From Clostridiales bacterium (GTDB lineage Bacteria; Bacillota; Clostridia; Lachnospirales; Lachnospiraceae): DNA of 9,229 nucleotides. The stretch is from the NCBI GenBank assembly GCA_019420425.1, contig JAHZHG010000040.1, positions 3,859 to 13,087 on the forward strand. The letters run 5' to 3'. This document shows positions 1 to 6,754 of the stretch, piece by piece. Positions within the stretch are counted from its first letter, which is position 1. Every line of letters begins with the position of its first letter. The position numbers and the translations under genes were made by a program. The notes under the pieces were generated by a model, which saw only the letters and a list, made by a program, of their open reading frames with translations, was not told the origin of the DNA and searched no databases.

Positions 1-2561
1 GACCGGCAGACGGCGCCCGCGCCGTACGGCCGGAAAATGCGCGCCCGGCGGCAGAGGGAGCCAGGGCAGCCCGCCCGGAGGCAGAACAGAAGAAGCCGGC
101 GGCGCCCCAGGCCAATCCGGCAGTACAGCCGGAGACATCGGTTAAGCCGGCAGAGGCGGTAAAACCCGCAGAAACGCCGAAGGCTCCGGAAAGACCGCGT
201 ACCCTTGCCGAATGGGTAAAGATGCAGGCGCAGGAGGCGGTTTCCCCGAAGATTCACGAAAAGGCCACCGCACGTCAGGCGGCGGCAGTGAATGCGAGAA
301 ACCAGGCCAGAGAGAACGCAAAGCGGGAGGAGAGCAACCGCCAGGCCCAGAGAAGTGAGGGCGGAAGAGACGGCCAGAGAAGAGACAACAGAAACGCCCA
401 GAGCGGCGAGCGCAGAGGCAGCGGAGCCCAGGGCGAGCGCAGAGGCAGCTTCAGCAGCGGTGAGCGCCGGGACGGCGACCGGAATCAGAATTTCCGCGGC
501 CAGAGAGACGGCCAGAGAAGAGACAGCGGCAGGCAGGATAGCGGAAGAGACAGCCAGAGAAGGGACGGCGGCAGAAGCCAGGGCGGAAGAGGCCCCAGCA
601 TCCCCAAGGCTCCCGCAATGGACGCTAAGCCGGTAACCAAGGAGAGCCGCACCAGGAATGAGCGGGGAAGCCGCAATGACCGTGGCCGCGGGGATAAGCT
701 GGATAGACTGGAGCAGACGAACCAGAAAAATAATTTCTCGAAAAACGGGAAGAATACGGCTAAGGGAGGAAAAGCACCCGCACCCAAGCCGGTGGAAAAA
801 GAAGAAGTAATCAAGAACATCGTTATTCCGGAGAAGCTGACCATCCGCGAGCTGGCAGAGAAGATGAAGATTCAGCCCGCAGCGATTGTGAAAAAGCTGT
901 TCCTCCAGGGAACGATGGTTACGGTAAATCAGGAAATTGATTTTGACAAGGCAGAAGAGATCGCCCTGGAATTTGAGTGCATCTGTGAAAAAGAAGAGAA
1001 GGTGGATGTTCTTGGCGAGCTGCTGAAGGAGGAAGAGGAGGATGAATCCAGGATGGTTCCGCGCTCACCGGTTGTGTGCGTAATGGGACACGTTGACCAC
1101 GGTAAGACCTCCCTTCTGGATGCCATCCGGAACACCCATGTCATCGACAAAGAAGCCGGCGGAATCACTCAGCACATTGGCGCCTATGTGGTTTCCATCA
1201 ATGGCCAGAAGATTACCTTCCTGGATACGCCCGGGCACGAAGCATTTACGGCGATGCGTATGCGCGGAGCCAACTCCACGGATATCGCCATCCTGGTAGT
1301 AGCTGCAGACGACGGCGTAATGCCCCAGACGGTGGAGGCCATCAGCCACGCCAAGGCAGCGGGCATTGAAATTATCGTAGCGATCAACAAGATTGATAAG
1401 CCCAGTGCAAATGTGGAGCGCGTAAAACAGGAGCTGTCCGAGTACGAGCTGATTCCTGAGGACTGGGGCGGAAGCACAGTATTCGTACCGGTATCCGCAC
1501 ATACCCACGAAGGGATTGACAGCCTGCTGGAGATGATCCTGCTGACCGCAGAGGTGATGGAGCTGAAGGCAGATCCGGACCGCCGGGCAAGAGGACTGAT
1601 CATCGAGGCAGAGCTGGATAAGGGCAAAGGCCCGGTAGCCACCATGCTGGTACAAAAAGGTACTCTGCATGTGGGAGATCCGATTGCCGCAGGCTCCTGC
1701 TACGGTAAGGTGCGTGCAATGATGGATGACAAGGGACGCCGCGTTAAAGAGGCAGGCCCGTCCACTCCGGTGGAGATCCTGGGCTTCTCCGATGTGCCGG
1801 GAGCAGGCGACATCGTTGTATCCCCGGAAACCGAGAAAGAGGCCAGATCCTTCGCCGAGACCTTTATCAGCGAGGGCAGAGAGCGTCTGCTTGAGGAGAC
1901 GAAGTCCAGAATGTCTCTGGATGATCTGTTCTCCCAGATTCAGGCCGGCAATCTCAAAGAGCTGCCGCTGATCATAAAGGCAGATGTACAGGGCTCCGTA
2001 GAAGCGGTAAAACAGAGCCTGCAGAAGCTTTCCAATGATGAGGTTGTGGTAAAGATTATCCACGGCGGCGTAGGCGCGATCAACGAATCCGACGTTATCC
2101 TGGCCTCCACCTCCAACGCAATCATCATTGGCTTCAATGTACGCCCGGATGCCACGGCAAAGGCTACGGCAGAGCGCGAGGGCGTAGACCTGCGTCTGTA
2201 CCGCGTCATTTACGATGCGATTGCCGACGTGGAGGCGGCCATGAAGGGTATGCTGGATCCGGTATTTGAGGAGAAGGTCATCGGCCATGCGGAGGTGCGC
2301 CAGATTTTCCGCGCATCGGGCGTGGGGAATATCGCCGGCTCCTATGTAATGGACGGCGTATTCCAGAGAGGCTGTTCTGTGCGGATCACCAGAGAAGGAA
2401 AGCAGATCTTCGAGGGCGGCCTGGCTTCCCTGAAGCGGTTTAAGGACGATGTGAAGGAAGTCCGTGCAGGCTACGAATGCGGTCTGGTATTTGAGAAGTT
2501 TAATGATATTCAGGAGCTGGATCAGGTAGAGGCGTATATCATGGTAGAAGTGCCGAGATAG
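1..2561 (+). CDS. infB: Translation initiation factor IF-2, 5' end missing
   Basis: GTPase that brings initiator fMet-tRNA to the 30S subunit and promotes 50S joining. The reading frame is open from the first complete codon (position 3) to the TAG at 2559-2561, giving 852 residues; the true start lies upstream. Numbered from codon 3, the visible layout is: Pro/Ala/Glu-rich segment (about 1-75), a disordered Arg/Gly/Gln/Asp-rich segment (about 95-250), an IF2_N helical domain (about 280-325, TIRELAEKM), then the G domain. P-loop GHVDHGKT is at 362-369, DTPGH at 408-412, NKID at 462-465 and the G5 Ser-Ala at 498-499. Beta-barrel domain II (about 529-605), domain III and the C2 initiator-tRNA-binding domain (about 760-852, with GVGNIAGSYV) follow. 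All GTPase motifs are intact, with no frameshift. It heads the run rbfA-nrnA-truB-ribF, the usual nusA-operon order. The ATG at 222 is internal and lacks a convincing ribosome binding site. Confidence 0.97.
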   Translation, partial: PADGARAVRPENARPAAEGARAARPEAEQKKPAAPQANPAVQPETSVKPAEAVKPAETPKAPERPRTLAEWVKMQAQEAVSPKIHEKATARQAAAVNARNQARENAKREESNRQAQRSEGGRDGQRRDNRNAQSGERRGSGAQGERRGSFSSGERRDGDRNQNFRGQRDGQRRDSGRQDSGRDSQRRDGGRSQGGRGPSIPKAPAMDAKPVTKESRTRNERGSRNDRGRGDKLDRLEQTNQKNNFSKNGKNTAKGGKAPAPKPVEKEEVIKNIVIPEKLTIRELAEKMKIQPAAIVKKLFLQGTMVTVNQEIDFDKAEEIALEFECICEKEEKVDVLGELLKEEEEDESRMVPRSPVVCVMGHVDHGKTSLLDAIRNTHVIDKEAGGITQHIGAYVVSINGQKITFLDTPGHEAFTAMRMRGANSTDIAILVVAADDGVMPQTVEAISHAKAAGIEIIVAINKIDKPSANVERVKQELSEYELIPEDWGGSTVFVPVSAHTHEGIDSLLEMILLTAEVMELKADPDRRARGLIIEAELDKGKGPVATMLVQKGTLHVGDPIAAGSCYGKVRAMMDDKGRRVKEAGPSTPVEILGFSDVPGAGDIVVSPETEKEARSFAETFISEGRERLLEETKSRMSLDDLFSQIQAGNLKELPLIIKADVQGSVEAVKQSLQKLSNDEVVVKIIHGGVGAINESDVILASTSNAIIIGFNVRPDATAKATAEREGVDLRLYRVIYDAIADVEAAMKGMLDPVFEEKVIGHAEVRQIFRASGVGNIAGSYVMDGVFQRGCSVRITREGKQIFEGGLASLKRFKDDVKEVRAGYECGLVFEKFNDIQELDQVEAYIMVEVPR
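366..525 (+). repeat. Imperfect coding repeats in the IF2 N-terminal linker
   Basis: A 22-base stretch at 366-387 recurs exactly at 504-525, 138 bases (46 codons) apart and so in the same frame. Both copies encode RDGQRRD. A diverged third copy starts near 547 (RDSQRRD). Between the two exact copies, GERRGS/GERRGS/GERRDG units recur at about 408-475. The result is a strongly basic, Gly-rich, low-complexity linker inside infB. Such linkers are fast evolving in IF2 and are usually regarded as disordered. RNA binding is a reasonable inference from the RGG-like composition but is not shown. Confidence 0.8.
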
Positions 2562-2615
2562 TCCGGCATAGGGAATTCACCGGTTACGCCTGCGGACGAC
2601 AATTGAGGTGAAGAC

Positions 2616-3002
2616 ATGAGAAAAAACAGTATAAAAAATACACGGATTAACGGGGAAGTCATGAAGGAGCTAAGCAACATTATCCGGAATGAAATCAAGG
2701 ATCCGCGGATCCATCCCCTGACCTCCGTGGTTTCCGTAGAAATAGCTCCCGACCTGAAAACAGGCAAAGCGTATATCAGTGTCCTGGGCGATGAAAAGGC
2801 CCGGGAGGATACGCTGGCGGGGCTGCGCAGCGCCGAAGGCTATATCCGGAGGCAGCTGGCCAGAACGGTCAATCTGCGCAACACACCGGAGATCCGTTTT
2901 GTAGCCGATCAGTCGATCGCTTATGGCGTAAATATGTCAAAGCTGATCGATGAGGTTAACCGAGATATCCGTGAAAATGAGGAGAATGAGGATCTATGCT
3001 GA
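2616..3002 (+). CDS. rbfA: 30S ribosome-binding factor RbfA
   Basis: Small KH-fold assembly factor that binds the 30S subunit near helix 1 and the decoding region of 16S rRNA during late maturation and cold adaptation. The product is 128 residues, normal for the family. Family features seen are the N-terminal helix (R-I-N-G-E-V-M-K-E-L), DPRI followed by LTSVVSVEIAPDLK, a strand carrying AYISVLG, and RTPE-like RNTPEIRFVAD near residues 91-102. The ATG is preceded by GAGGTG at 2605-2610, five bases upstream. It lies 54 bases after infB with no terminator between them, and its last seven bases overlap the start of the DHH phosphoesterase gene, so the two are probably translationally coupled. 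Confidence 0.95.
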   Translation: MRKNSIKNTRINGEVMKELSNIIRNEIKDPRIHPLTSVVSVEIAPDLKTGKAYISVLGDEKAREDTLAGLRSAEGYIRRQLARTVNLRNTPEIRFVADQSIAYGVNMSKLIDEVNRDIRENEENEDLC

Positions 3003-3973
3003 ATTTATTGATGGAGTTAAGTCAGGCGGCGACAGTTGCCATTGCGGGACATGTGCGTCCCGACGGAGACTGTGTTGGCTCTTGCATGGGGCTCTGGCTG
3101 TATATTCGGGACAATTTTCCCAAAATCCGGGCAGACGTTTATCTGGATCCGATTCCTGAGGCCTATTGCTTTATCGAGGGGACAGACCAGATTCTGCACT
3201 CTTGTGAAGCGGCTGGAGCGTATGATCTGTTTATCGCTCTGGATGCCGGAGATACCGAGCGTCTGGGAGAGAATGCGGCTTTGCTCAGAAAGGCAAAACG
3301 GACAATATGTATAGACCATCATGTGAGCAACAGAGGATTTGCCGCAGAAAACTACATTGTTCCCGAAGCAAGCTCCACCTCTGAGCTGATCTTTACCCTG
3401 CTGGATGAGGAGAAGGTGGGAAAGGCGTGTGCAGAGGCGCTTTATATGGGCATTGCCCATGATACGGGCGTGTTTCTGTTCCCCTGTACCTCTTCCCAAA
3501 CGATGTGTATCGCCGGAAAACTGATGGAAAAAGGAATCGATTTTACCCGTATACTGGATGATACATACTATAAGAAAACCTATCTGCAGAATCAGATTCT
3601 GGGGCGGGCTCTTCTGGAGAGCATTTCCCTGATGGGCGGAAAAATCGTGTTCAGTGCAATAAAGCTGAAGGATATGGATTTTTACGGGGTGACTTCTGCG
3701 GATCTGGACGGAATTGTGCAGCAGCTGCGCAACACCAAGGGCGTGGAGGTGGCAATCTTCCTCTACGAAACGGGAATACAGGAGTTTAAGGTGAGTATGC
3801 GCTCAAACAGCGTTGTGGATGTGAGCGTGGTTGCCGGTTATTTCGGCGGCGGCGGACATGTGCGGGCTGCAGGCTGCACGATGCAGGGCAGTATCTACGA
3901 TGTGGTAAACAATCTGACCAAGCACATCGAAAAGCAGATGATTGCGGCAGGAATGCAGGAGACGGAAGAGTGA
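2996..3973 (+). CDS. nrnA: DHH/DHHA1 phosphoesterase, NrnA-type oligoribonuclease
   Basis: Predicted cytoplasmic Mn-dependent phosphoesterase of the NrnA group. Known members degrade 2-5 nt nanoRNAs, and some dephosphorylate pAp or cleave pGpG/pApA. The 325 residues match the family length. The N-terminal DHH domain shows GHVRPDGDCVGS (18-29), LDAGDTERLG (82-91), the name-giving DHH at 107-109 and HDTGVF (155-160). These carry the metal-binding Asp and His residues. The C-terminal DHHA1 domain carries the substrate-binding GGGGHVRAAG (284-293). The ATG lies inside the end of rbfA, with GAGGA at 2988-2992 three bases upstream and AGGAG at 2980-2984 as an alternative site. Its stop overlaps the truB start by four bases. 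The position between rbfA and truB is the usual Firmicutes order. The exact substrate (nanoRNA, pAp or cyclic-dinucleotide product) cannot be read from sequence. Confidence 0.92.
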   Translation: MLNLLMELSQAATVAIAGHVRPDGDCVGSCMGLWLYIRDNFPKIRADVYLDPIPEAYCFIEGTDQILHSCEAAGAYDLFIALDAGDTERLGENAALLRKAKRTICIDHHVSNRGFAAENYIVPEASSTSELIFTLLDEEKVGKACAEALYMGIAHDTGVFLFPCTSSQTMCIAGKLMEKGIDFTRILDDTYYKKTYLQNQILGRALLESISLMGGKIVFSAIKLKDMDFYGVTSADLDGIVQQLRNTKGVEVAIFLYETGIQEFKVSMRSNSVVDVSVVAGYFGGGGHVRAAGCTMQGSIYDVVNNLTKHIEKQMIAAGMQETEE

Positions 3974-4860
3974 TCCACGGAATTATCAATGTGAATAAAG
4001 AACCGGGCTTTACCTCCCATGACGTGGTGGCAAAGCTTCGGGGAATCACCAGGCAGAAAAAAATCGGTCATACGGGAACTCTGGATCCGGAGGCGTCCGG
4101 TGTGCTGCCCGTCTGCCTGGGCAAGGGGACAAAGCTCTGCGAGCTGCTAACGGATCACGACAAGGAGTATGAAGCCGTGCTCCTCCTCGGCCAGGTGACG
4201 GATACCCAGGATACCACGGGAACCGTACTGGAAACGGCGGAGGTGAAGGTGACGGAGAAAGAGCTTCTTTGTGCAGTGAACGCGTTTGCCGGCGGGTATA
4301 TGCAGCTTCCGCCCATGTACTCCGCCCTGAAGGTACAGGGAAAGCGGCTTTATGAGCTGGCCCGGGCGGGCGTGGAGGTGGAGCGGAAGGCACGGCACGT
4401 AGAGATCACACAGATCACGGTCAAGAAAATCGAGCTGCCTCGGGTATGGCTGTCTGTAGCCTGCGGCAAGGGAACGTACATCCGTACCCTCTGCCATGAT
4501 ATCGGGCAGCGCCTTGGCTGCGGCGGGTGTATGGAAAAGCTGACCAGGACGCGGGTGGGCGCATTTACGCTGGGGGAAAGCTATACCCTGGCGGAGATTG
4601 AGGCCATGCGGGATGCAGGCACCCTGGAGGAGCATGTCCTGCCGGTGGATGCCGTGTTTGACCGCCTGGACGCCGTGCATATGCTGCCGGAGGCCGAGCG
4701 TCTGGTAAGAAACGGAAATTTCTTTTCCGTCGGTCAGACCGCAGAGAATATCTGCAGGGAGCAGGTGCGGGTATATGCGCCGGACGGAGAATTTCTGGGG
4801 GTTTACCGGTTCAGTAAAGCAAAGGAACAGTATGTTCCGGAAAAAATGTTTCTGACTTGA
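3970..4860 (+). CDS. truB: tRNA pseudouridine(55) synthase TruB
   Basis: Converts U55 in the T-loop of nearly all tRNAs to pseudouridine, and acts as a tRNA chaperone. The product is 296 residues. The catalytic motif GHTGTLDPEASGVL carries the nucleophilic aspartate at residue 39. KEYEA is at 65-69, PPMYSALK at 114-121 and GTYIRTL at 168-174, all in their usual order. A C-terminal extension (about 225-296) has the size of the PUA-like domain in bacterial TruB. The start is GTG at 3970, in a GTGA overlap with the stop of the DHH gene. AGGAG at 3957-3961 lies eight bases upstream and supports this start, which gives MIHGIINVNKEPG, the expected TruB N-terminus. Translation is probably coupled to the upstream gene. 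Confidence 0.96.
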   Translation: MIHGIINVNKEPGFTSHDVVAKLRGITRQKKIGHTGTLDPEASGVLPVCLGKGTKLCELLTDHDKEYEAVLLLGQVTDTQDTTGTVLETAEVKVTEKELLCAVNAFAGGYMQLPPMYSALKVQGKRLYELARAGVEVERKARHVEITQITVKKIELPRVWLSVACGKGTYIRTLCHDIGQRLGCGGCMEKLTRTRVGAFTLGESYTLAEIEAMRDAGTLEEHVLPVDAVFDRLDAVHMLPEAERLVRNGNFFSVGQTAENICREQVRVYAPDGEFLGVYRFSKAKEQYVPEKMFLT

Positions 4861-4885
4861 CTGTTTGACATAATGGAGTAGATAC

Positions 4886-5791
4886 ATGATAGATTATGTA
4901 TACGGAACCACAGCGTTTTCGGCTGAGGGGAAAAGTGCCGTTACATTGGGCAAGTTTGACGGACTGCACCGGGGACACCAGAAGCTGATCCGGCGCATTC
5001 TGGGAGAAGAAAAAAAGGATCCGGAGCTCAAAAGCGTGGTCTTTACCATAAATCCCAAGACGCTGGGGCGTTTGCTGACGCCGGACGAGCAGCGGGACAT
5101 GCTGGAGCGTCAGGGCATATCCCGTCTGATCCAGTGCCCGTTTATCCCGGAAATTTCCGGGATGGAGCCGGAACGGTTTGTGCGGGAGATCCTGGTGGAG
5201 CGGCTGCACACGGCATTTCTGGCCGTGGGCACGGATTTTCGCTTTGGCAGGGACAGGGCCGGGGATGCCGCTATGCTTGCCGCGCTGGGGGAAAAGTTGG
5301 GCTTTCGGGTGGAAATCGTGGACAAGGAGTGCTACGGCGACCGGGAGATCAGCAGTACCTATATCCGGGAGGCGCTGGAGGCCGGGAACCTGGGGCTGGC
5401 CGCAGAGCTGCTGGGTTATCCTTACTGTGTGATGGGCGAGGTGCGCCATGGCCGCCAGATCGGCCGCACGCTGGGAATGCCCACCATCAACCTGGTTCCC
5501 GGAGGAGAGAAATATCTTCCCGAAAACGGAGTGTATGCTTCGCTGACGGAGATTAACGGAAAAACGTATCCCGGAATCACCAATATCGGGTTTAAGCCTA
5601 CGGTGGGGGAGAGCTTCCGGGGAGTAGAAACGTATTTATTTGATTTTGAACAGGATGTGTACGGGCAGTACGTTCGGGTAGGACTCCATGCCTTTGAGCG
5701 CCCGGAGCAGAGGTTTGGCTCCATGGAGGCGCTGAAGGAACAGATGCACAGGGATATCCTGTTTGGAAAGGAGTACTTCCGTGGCTGTTAG
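4886..5791 (+). CDS. ribF: Bifunctional riboflavin kinase / FMN adenylyltransferase
   Basis: Makes FMN from riboflavin and ATP, then FAD from FMN and ATP. The product is 301 residues, standard for the two-domain enzyme. The N-terminal nucleotidyltransferase domain has GKFDGLHRGHQ (22-32, the HxGH-type motif) and ISSTYIR (155-161). The C-terminal kinase domain has GRTLGMPTINL (193-203), ENGVYAS (213-219), NIGFKPT (233-239) and VETYLFDF (247-254), whose glutamate (248) matches the family catalytic base. The ATG is preceded by GGAG at 4875-4878, seven bases upstream. It begins 25 bases after truB with no terminator, as in many Firmicutes. No FMN riboswitch precedes it, so expression probably follows the operon. 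Its last eleven bases overlap the next gene. Confidence 0.96.
   Translation: MIDYVYGTTAFSAEGKSAVTLGKFDGLHRGHQKLIRRILGEEKKDPELKSVVFTINPKTLGRLLTPDEQRDMLERQGISRLIQCPFIPEISGMEPERFVREILVERLHTAFLAVGTDFRFGRDRAGDAAMLAALGEKLGFRVEIVDKECYGDREISSTYIREALEAGNLGLAAELLGYPYCVMGEVRHGRQIGRTLGMPTINLVPGGEKYLPENGVYASLTEINGKTYPGITNIGFKPTVGESFRGVETYLFDFEQDVYGQYVRVGLHAFERPEQRFGSMEALKEQMHRDILFGKEYFRGC
5767..5773 (+). promoter_or_regulatory. Ribosome binding site that sets the DUF3592-like gene start
   Basis: AAAGGAG lies seven bases before the GTG at 5781, inside the last codons of ribF. It favours GTG 5781 over the in-frame TTG at 5763, which has no comparable site. The resulting protein starts directly with a short N-terminus and its first membrane segment. 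Confidence 0.8.
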
Positions 5792-6218
5792 GGAAATCTG
5801 GGTGCTCAGCTGTACCTGTATGGTGTTCGGCATCGTGTTGTTTGTGGCGGGAGCCATATGCCAGTATTACCGCATTTATGCGGAGCCATATAAGGGCAGG
5901 GCTGTCGGCAGGGTGGTAGAACTGATTCTGGACCGGCCAAAGGTGGGAGGCAGTCCTTTCCGCAATGTCTATTATCCGGTGATCGAGTTTTATGCGGAGG
6001 GTCAGCTGATTAAGGTTAAATATCCTCACGGCTCCTATCCCAGCGCATACCGGAAGAATCAGGAAATAAAGATTTATTTTAATCTGGACAATCCCAGGCA
6101 GTTCCGGATCGTTCGGAGCAACCCACTGAAGAACCTGGCTTTTGCTCTGGCAGCGGCAGGTATGGTATTTATGGTGGGCGGCGGAATTGGCTTTCTGGTA
6201 TTTGCAGTAAGAGCTTGA
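5781..6218 (+). CDS. Small two-helix membrane protein, DUF3592-like
   Basis: Predicted membrane protein of 145 residues with no known function. The N-terminus (MAVREIW) leads into a hydrophobic segment at about 6-28. A soluble middle of about 90 residues follows, with aromatic- and Val-rich strands (GRAVGRVVELIL, NVYYPVIEFYAEGQLIKV, EIKIYFNLDNPRQF). A second hydrophobic segment lies at about 118-142 (ALAAAGMVFMVGGGIGFLVF). This helix, beta-rich domain, helix plan and the YYPVIEF...G / DP-like NLDNP signatures resemble DUF3592 proteins. I assign it by pattern, not by alignment. The GTG start overlaps the end of ribF by eleven bases, so translation is probably coupled. The rpsO promoter overlaps its stop codon. 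Membrane proteins of this kind are not standard members of the nusA-infB operon, so it is the only non-canonical gene here. Confidence 0.75.
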   Translation: MAVREIWVLSCTCMVFGIVLFVAGAICQYYRIYAEPYKGRAVGRVVELILDRPKVGGSPFRNVYYPVIEFYAEGQLIKVKYPHGSYPSAYRKNQEIKIYFNLDNPRQFRIVRSNPLKNLAFALAAAGMVFMVGGGIGFLVFAVRA

Positions 6219-6243
6219 CTGCCGGAAAAAAATATGCTATAGT
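6215..6243 (+). promoter_or_regulatory. Sigma-70 type promoter for rpsO
   Basis: A TTGACT box at 6215-6220 is followed, after exactly 17 bases, by TATAGT at 6238-6243. Each box differs by one base from consensus. The -35 box contains the TGA stop (6216-6218) of the upstream membrane protein gene. Transcription should begin near 6250, giving an rpsO leader of about 88 bases. Confidence 0.85.
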
Positions 6244-6249
6244 AAACAG

Positions 6250-6337
6250 GTATGAAAATTAGCCGATACCCAGAATTTCGGACACTCCGACCATTTTCCT
6301 GGTATCCGGCGATTACAAAAAACAGGAGGAATTACAC
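6250..6337 (+). promoter_or_regulatory. Structured rpsO leader, probable S15 autoregulatory element
   Basis: Between the promoter and the rpsO start lies a folded leader. GCCGATACC (6262-6270) pairs with GGTATCCGGC (6301-6310), leaving one bulged C (6307). Inside it TCGGA (6278-6282) pairs perfectly with TCCGA (6286-6290) around a CAC loop. A TTCCT just before the outer arm could instead pair with part of the ribosome binding site AGGAGGA (6324-6330), which would allow a switch or pseudoknot. S15 is known to repress its own mRNA through leader structures in several bacterial groups, and these structures differ between lineages. Assigning this one to S15 is inference from position and structure. 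Confidence 0.65.
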
Positions 6338-6604
6338 ATGATTTCCAAAGAAAAGAAAACGGCGATCATCGCTGAGTACGGCAGAAAACCGGGAGACACC
6401 GGTTCACCCGAAGTTCAGGTAGCAGTCCTGACCGCAAGAATCCAGGAGCTGACCGAGCACTTAAAAGAGCATCCGAAGGATCATCATTCCAGAAGAGGTC
6501 TTCTGAAAATGGTAGGTCAGAGACGCGGTCTTCTGGCTTATTTAAAGAAAACTGATATTGAAGGATACCGTACTTTGATTGCCAAATTAGGAATCAGAAA
6601 ATAA
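6338..6604 (+). CDS. rpsO: 30S ribosomal protein S15
   Basis: Primary 16S rRNA-binding protein that binds the helix 20-21-22 junction and starts assembly of the 30S platform with S6 and S18. The 88 residues match the family. Conserved blocks are GDTGSPEVQVAVLT (residues 19-32), the DHHSRRGLL loop (48-56), which contacts rRNA, and the C-terminal LGIRK. The ATG is preceded by AGGAGGA at 6324-6330, seven bases upstream, a near-perfect site expected for a highly expressed ribosomal protein. It has its own promoter and terminator, so it can be transcribed alone or with pnp by readthrough. The rpsO-pnp pairing is widespread in bacteria. Confidence 0.98.
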   Translation: MISKEKKTAIIAEYGRKPGDTGSPEVQVAVLTARIQELTEHLKEHPKDHHSRRGLLKMVGQRRGLLAYLKKTDIEGYRTLIAKLGIRK

Positions 6605-6614
6605 TGCATCAGTT

Positions 6615-6643
6615 AAGGGCGGATTTGTTCCGCCCTTTGTTTT
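6615..6643 (+). terminator. Intrinsic terminator after rpsO
   Basis: AAGGGCGGA (6615-6623) pairs perfectly over nine bases with TCCGCCCTT (6629-6637) around a five-base TTTGT loop. A T-rich tail, TGTTTT, follows. It sits ten bases after the rpsO stop. No clear promoter was found between it and pnp, so pnp transcription probably depends on incomplete termination here. Confidence 0.9.
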
Positions 6644-6644
6644 C

Positions 6645-6730
6645 GCAGAAGGCCATTTACCGAGACCACTGAAAAGCCGGCTACCTCCATCCAAAAGCCG
6701 TTTTTTCAGTTGTTTCGGAGTGGGTTCTGC
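6645..6730 (+). promoter_or_regulatory. Long imperfect stem-loop in the pnp leader
   Basis: Nested complementary arms form one long hairpin: GCAGAA (6645-6650) with TTCTGC (6725-6730); CCA (6653-6655) with TGG (6721-6723); CCGAGAC (6660-6666) with GTTTCGG (6712-6718, one G-U pair); ACTGAAAA (6668-6675) with TTTTCAGT (6703-6710); CGGCT (6678-6682) with AGCCG (6696-6700). The loop is 13 bases (6683-6695). It ends 24 bases before the pnp start. In E. coli, RNase III cuts a comparable long hairpin ahead of pnp and PNPase then degrades the product, giving autoregulation. A similar role here is inference. The AGCCG arm runs into six Ts (6701-6706), so the upper stem could also act as a weak attenuator. 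Confidence 0.75.
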
Positions 6731-6740
6731 GCAACTCAGA

Positions 6741-6747
6741 AAAGGAG
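6741..6747 (+). promoter_or_regulatory. Ribosome binding site that sets the pnp start
   Basis: AAAGGAG lies seven bases before the ATG at 6755. It excludes the in-frame TTG at 6710, which lies inside the leader hairpin and has no ribosome binding site. The chosen start gives MYKSFSMELAGRTL, the expected PNPase N-terminus. Confidence 0.9.
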
Positions 6748-6754
6748 AAGAGCC

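Noticed and set aside
222..224. ATG as the start of infB
   Set aside because: The same frame is open back to position 3 with IF2-like Pro/Ala/Glu-rich content, and there is no good ribosome binding site. The gene is cut by the window edge.
1065..2288. A 407-codon open frame antisense to infB
   Set aside because: It lies opposite the highly conserved GTPase region, resembles no protein family I know, and reflects codon bias of the real gene on the other strand. Similar antisense frames opposite truB, ribF and pnp were dismissed for the same reason.
4857..4900. Possible ribF promoter from TTGACT (4857-4862) or TTGACA (4865-4870)
   Set aside because: No -10 box of acceptable match stands at 16-18 bases from either; the nearest candidates are TAGATA and TAGATT at poor match or spacing. 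The gene is well explained by operon transcription.
6710..6712. TTG as the start of pnp
   Set aside because: It lies inside the leader hairpin, lacks a ribosome binding site and would add 15 residues absent from PNPase. ATG 6755 has AAAGGAG at the right distance.
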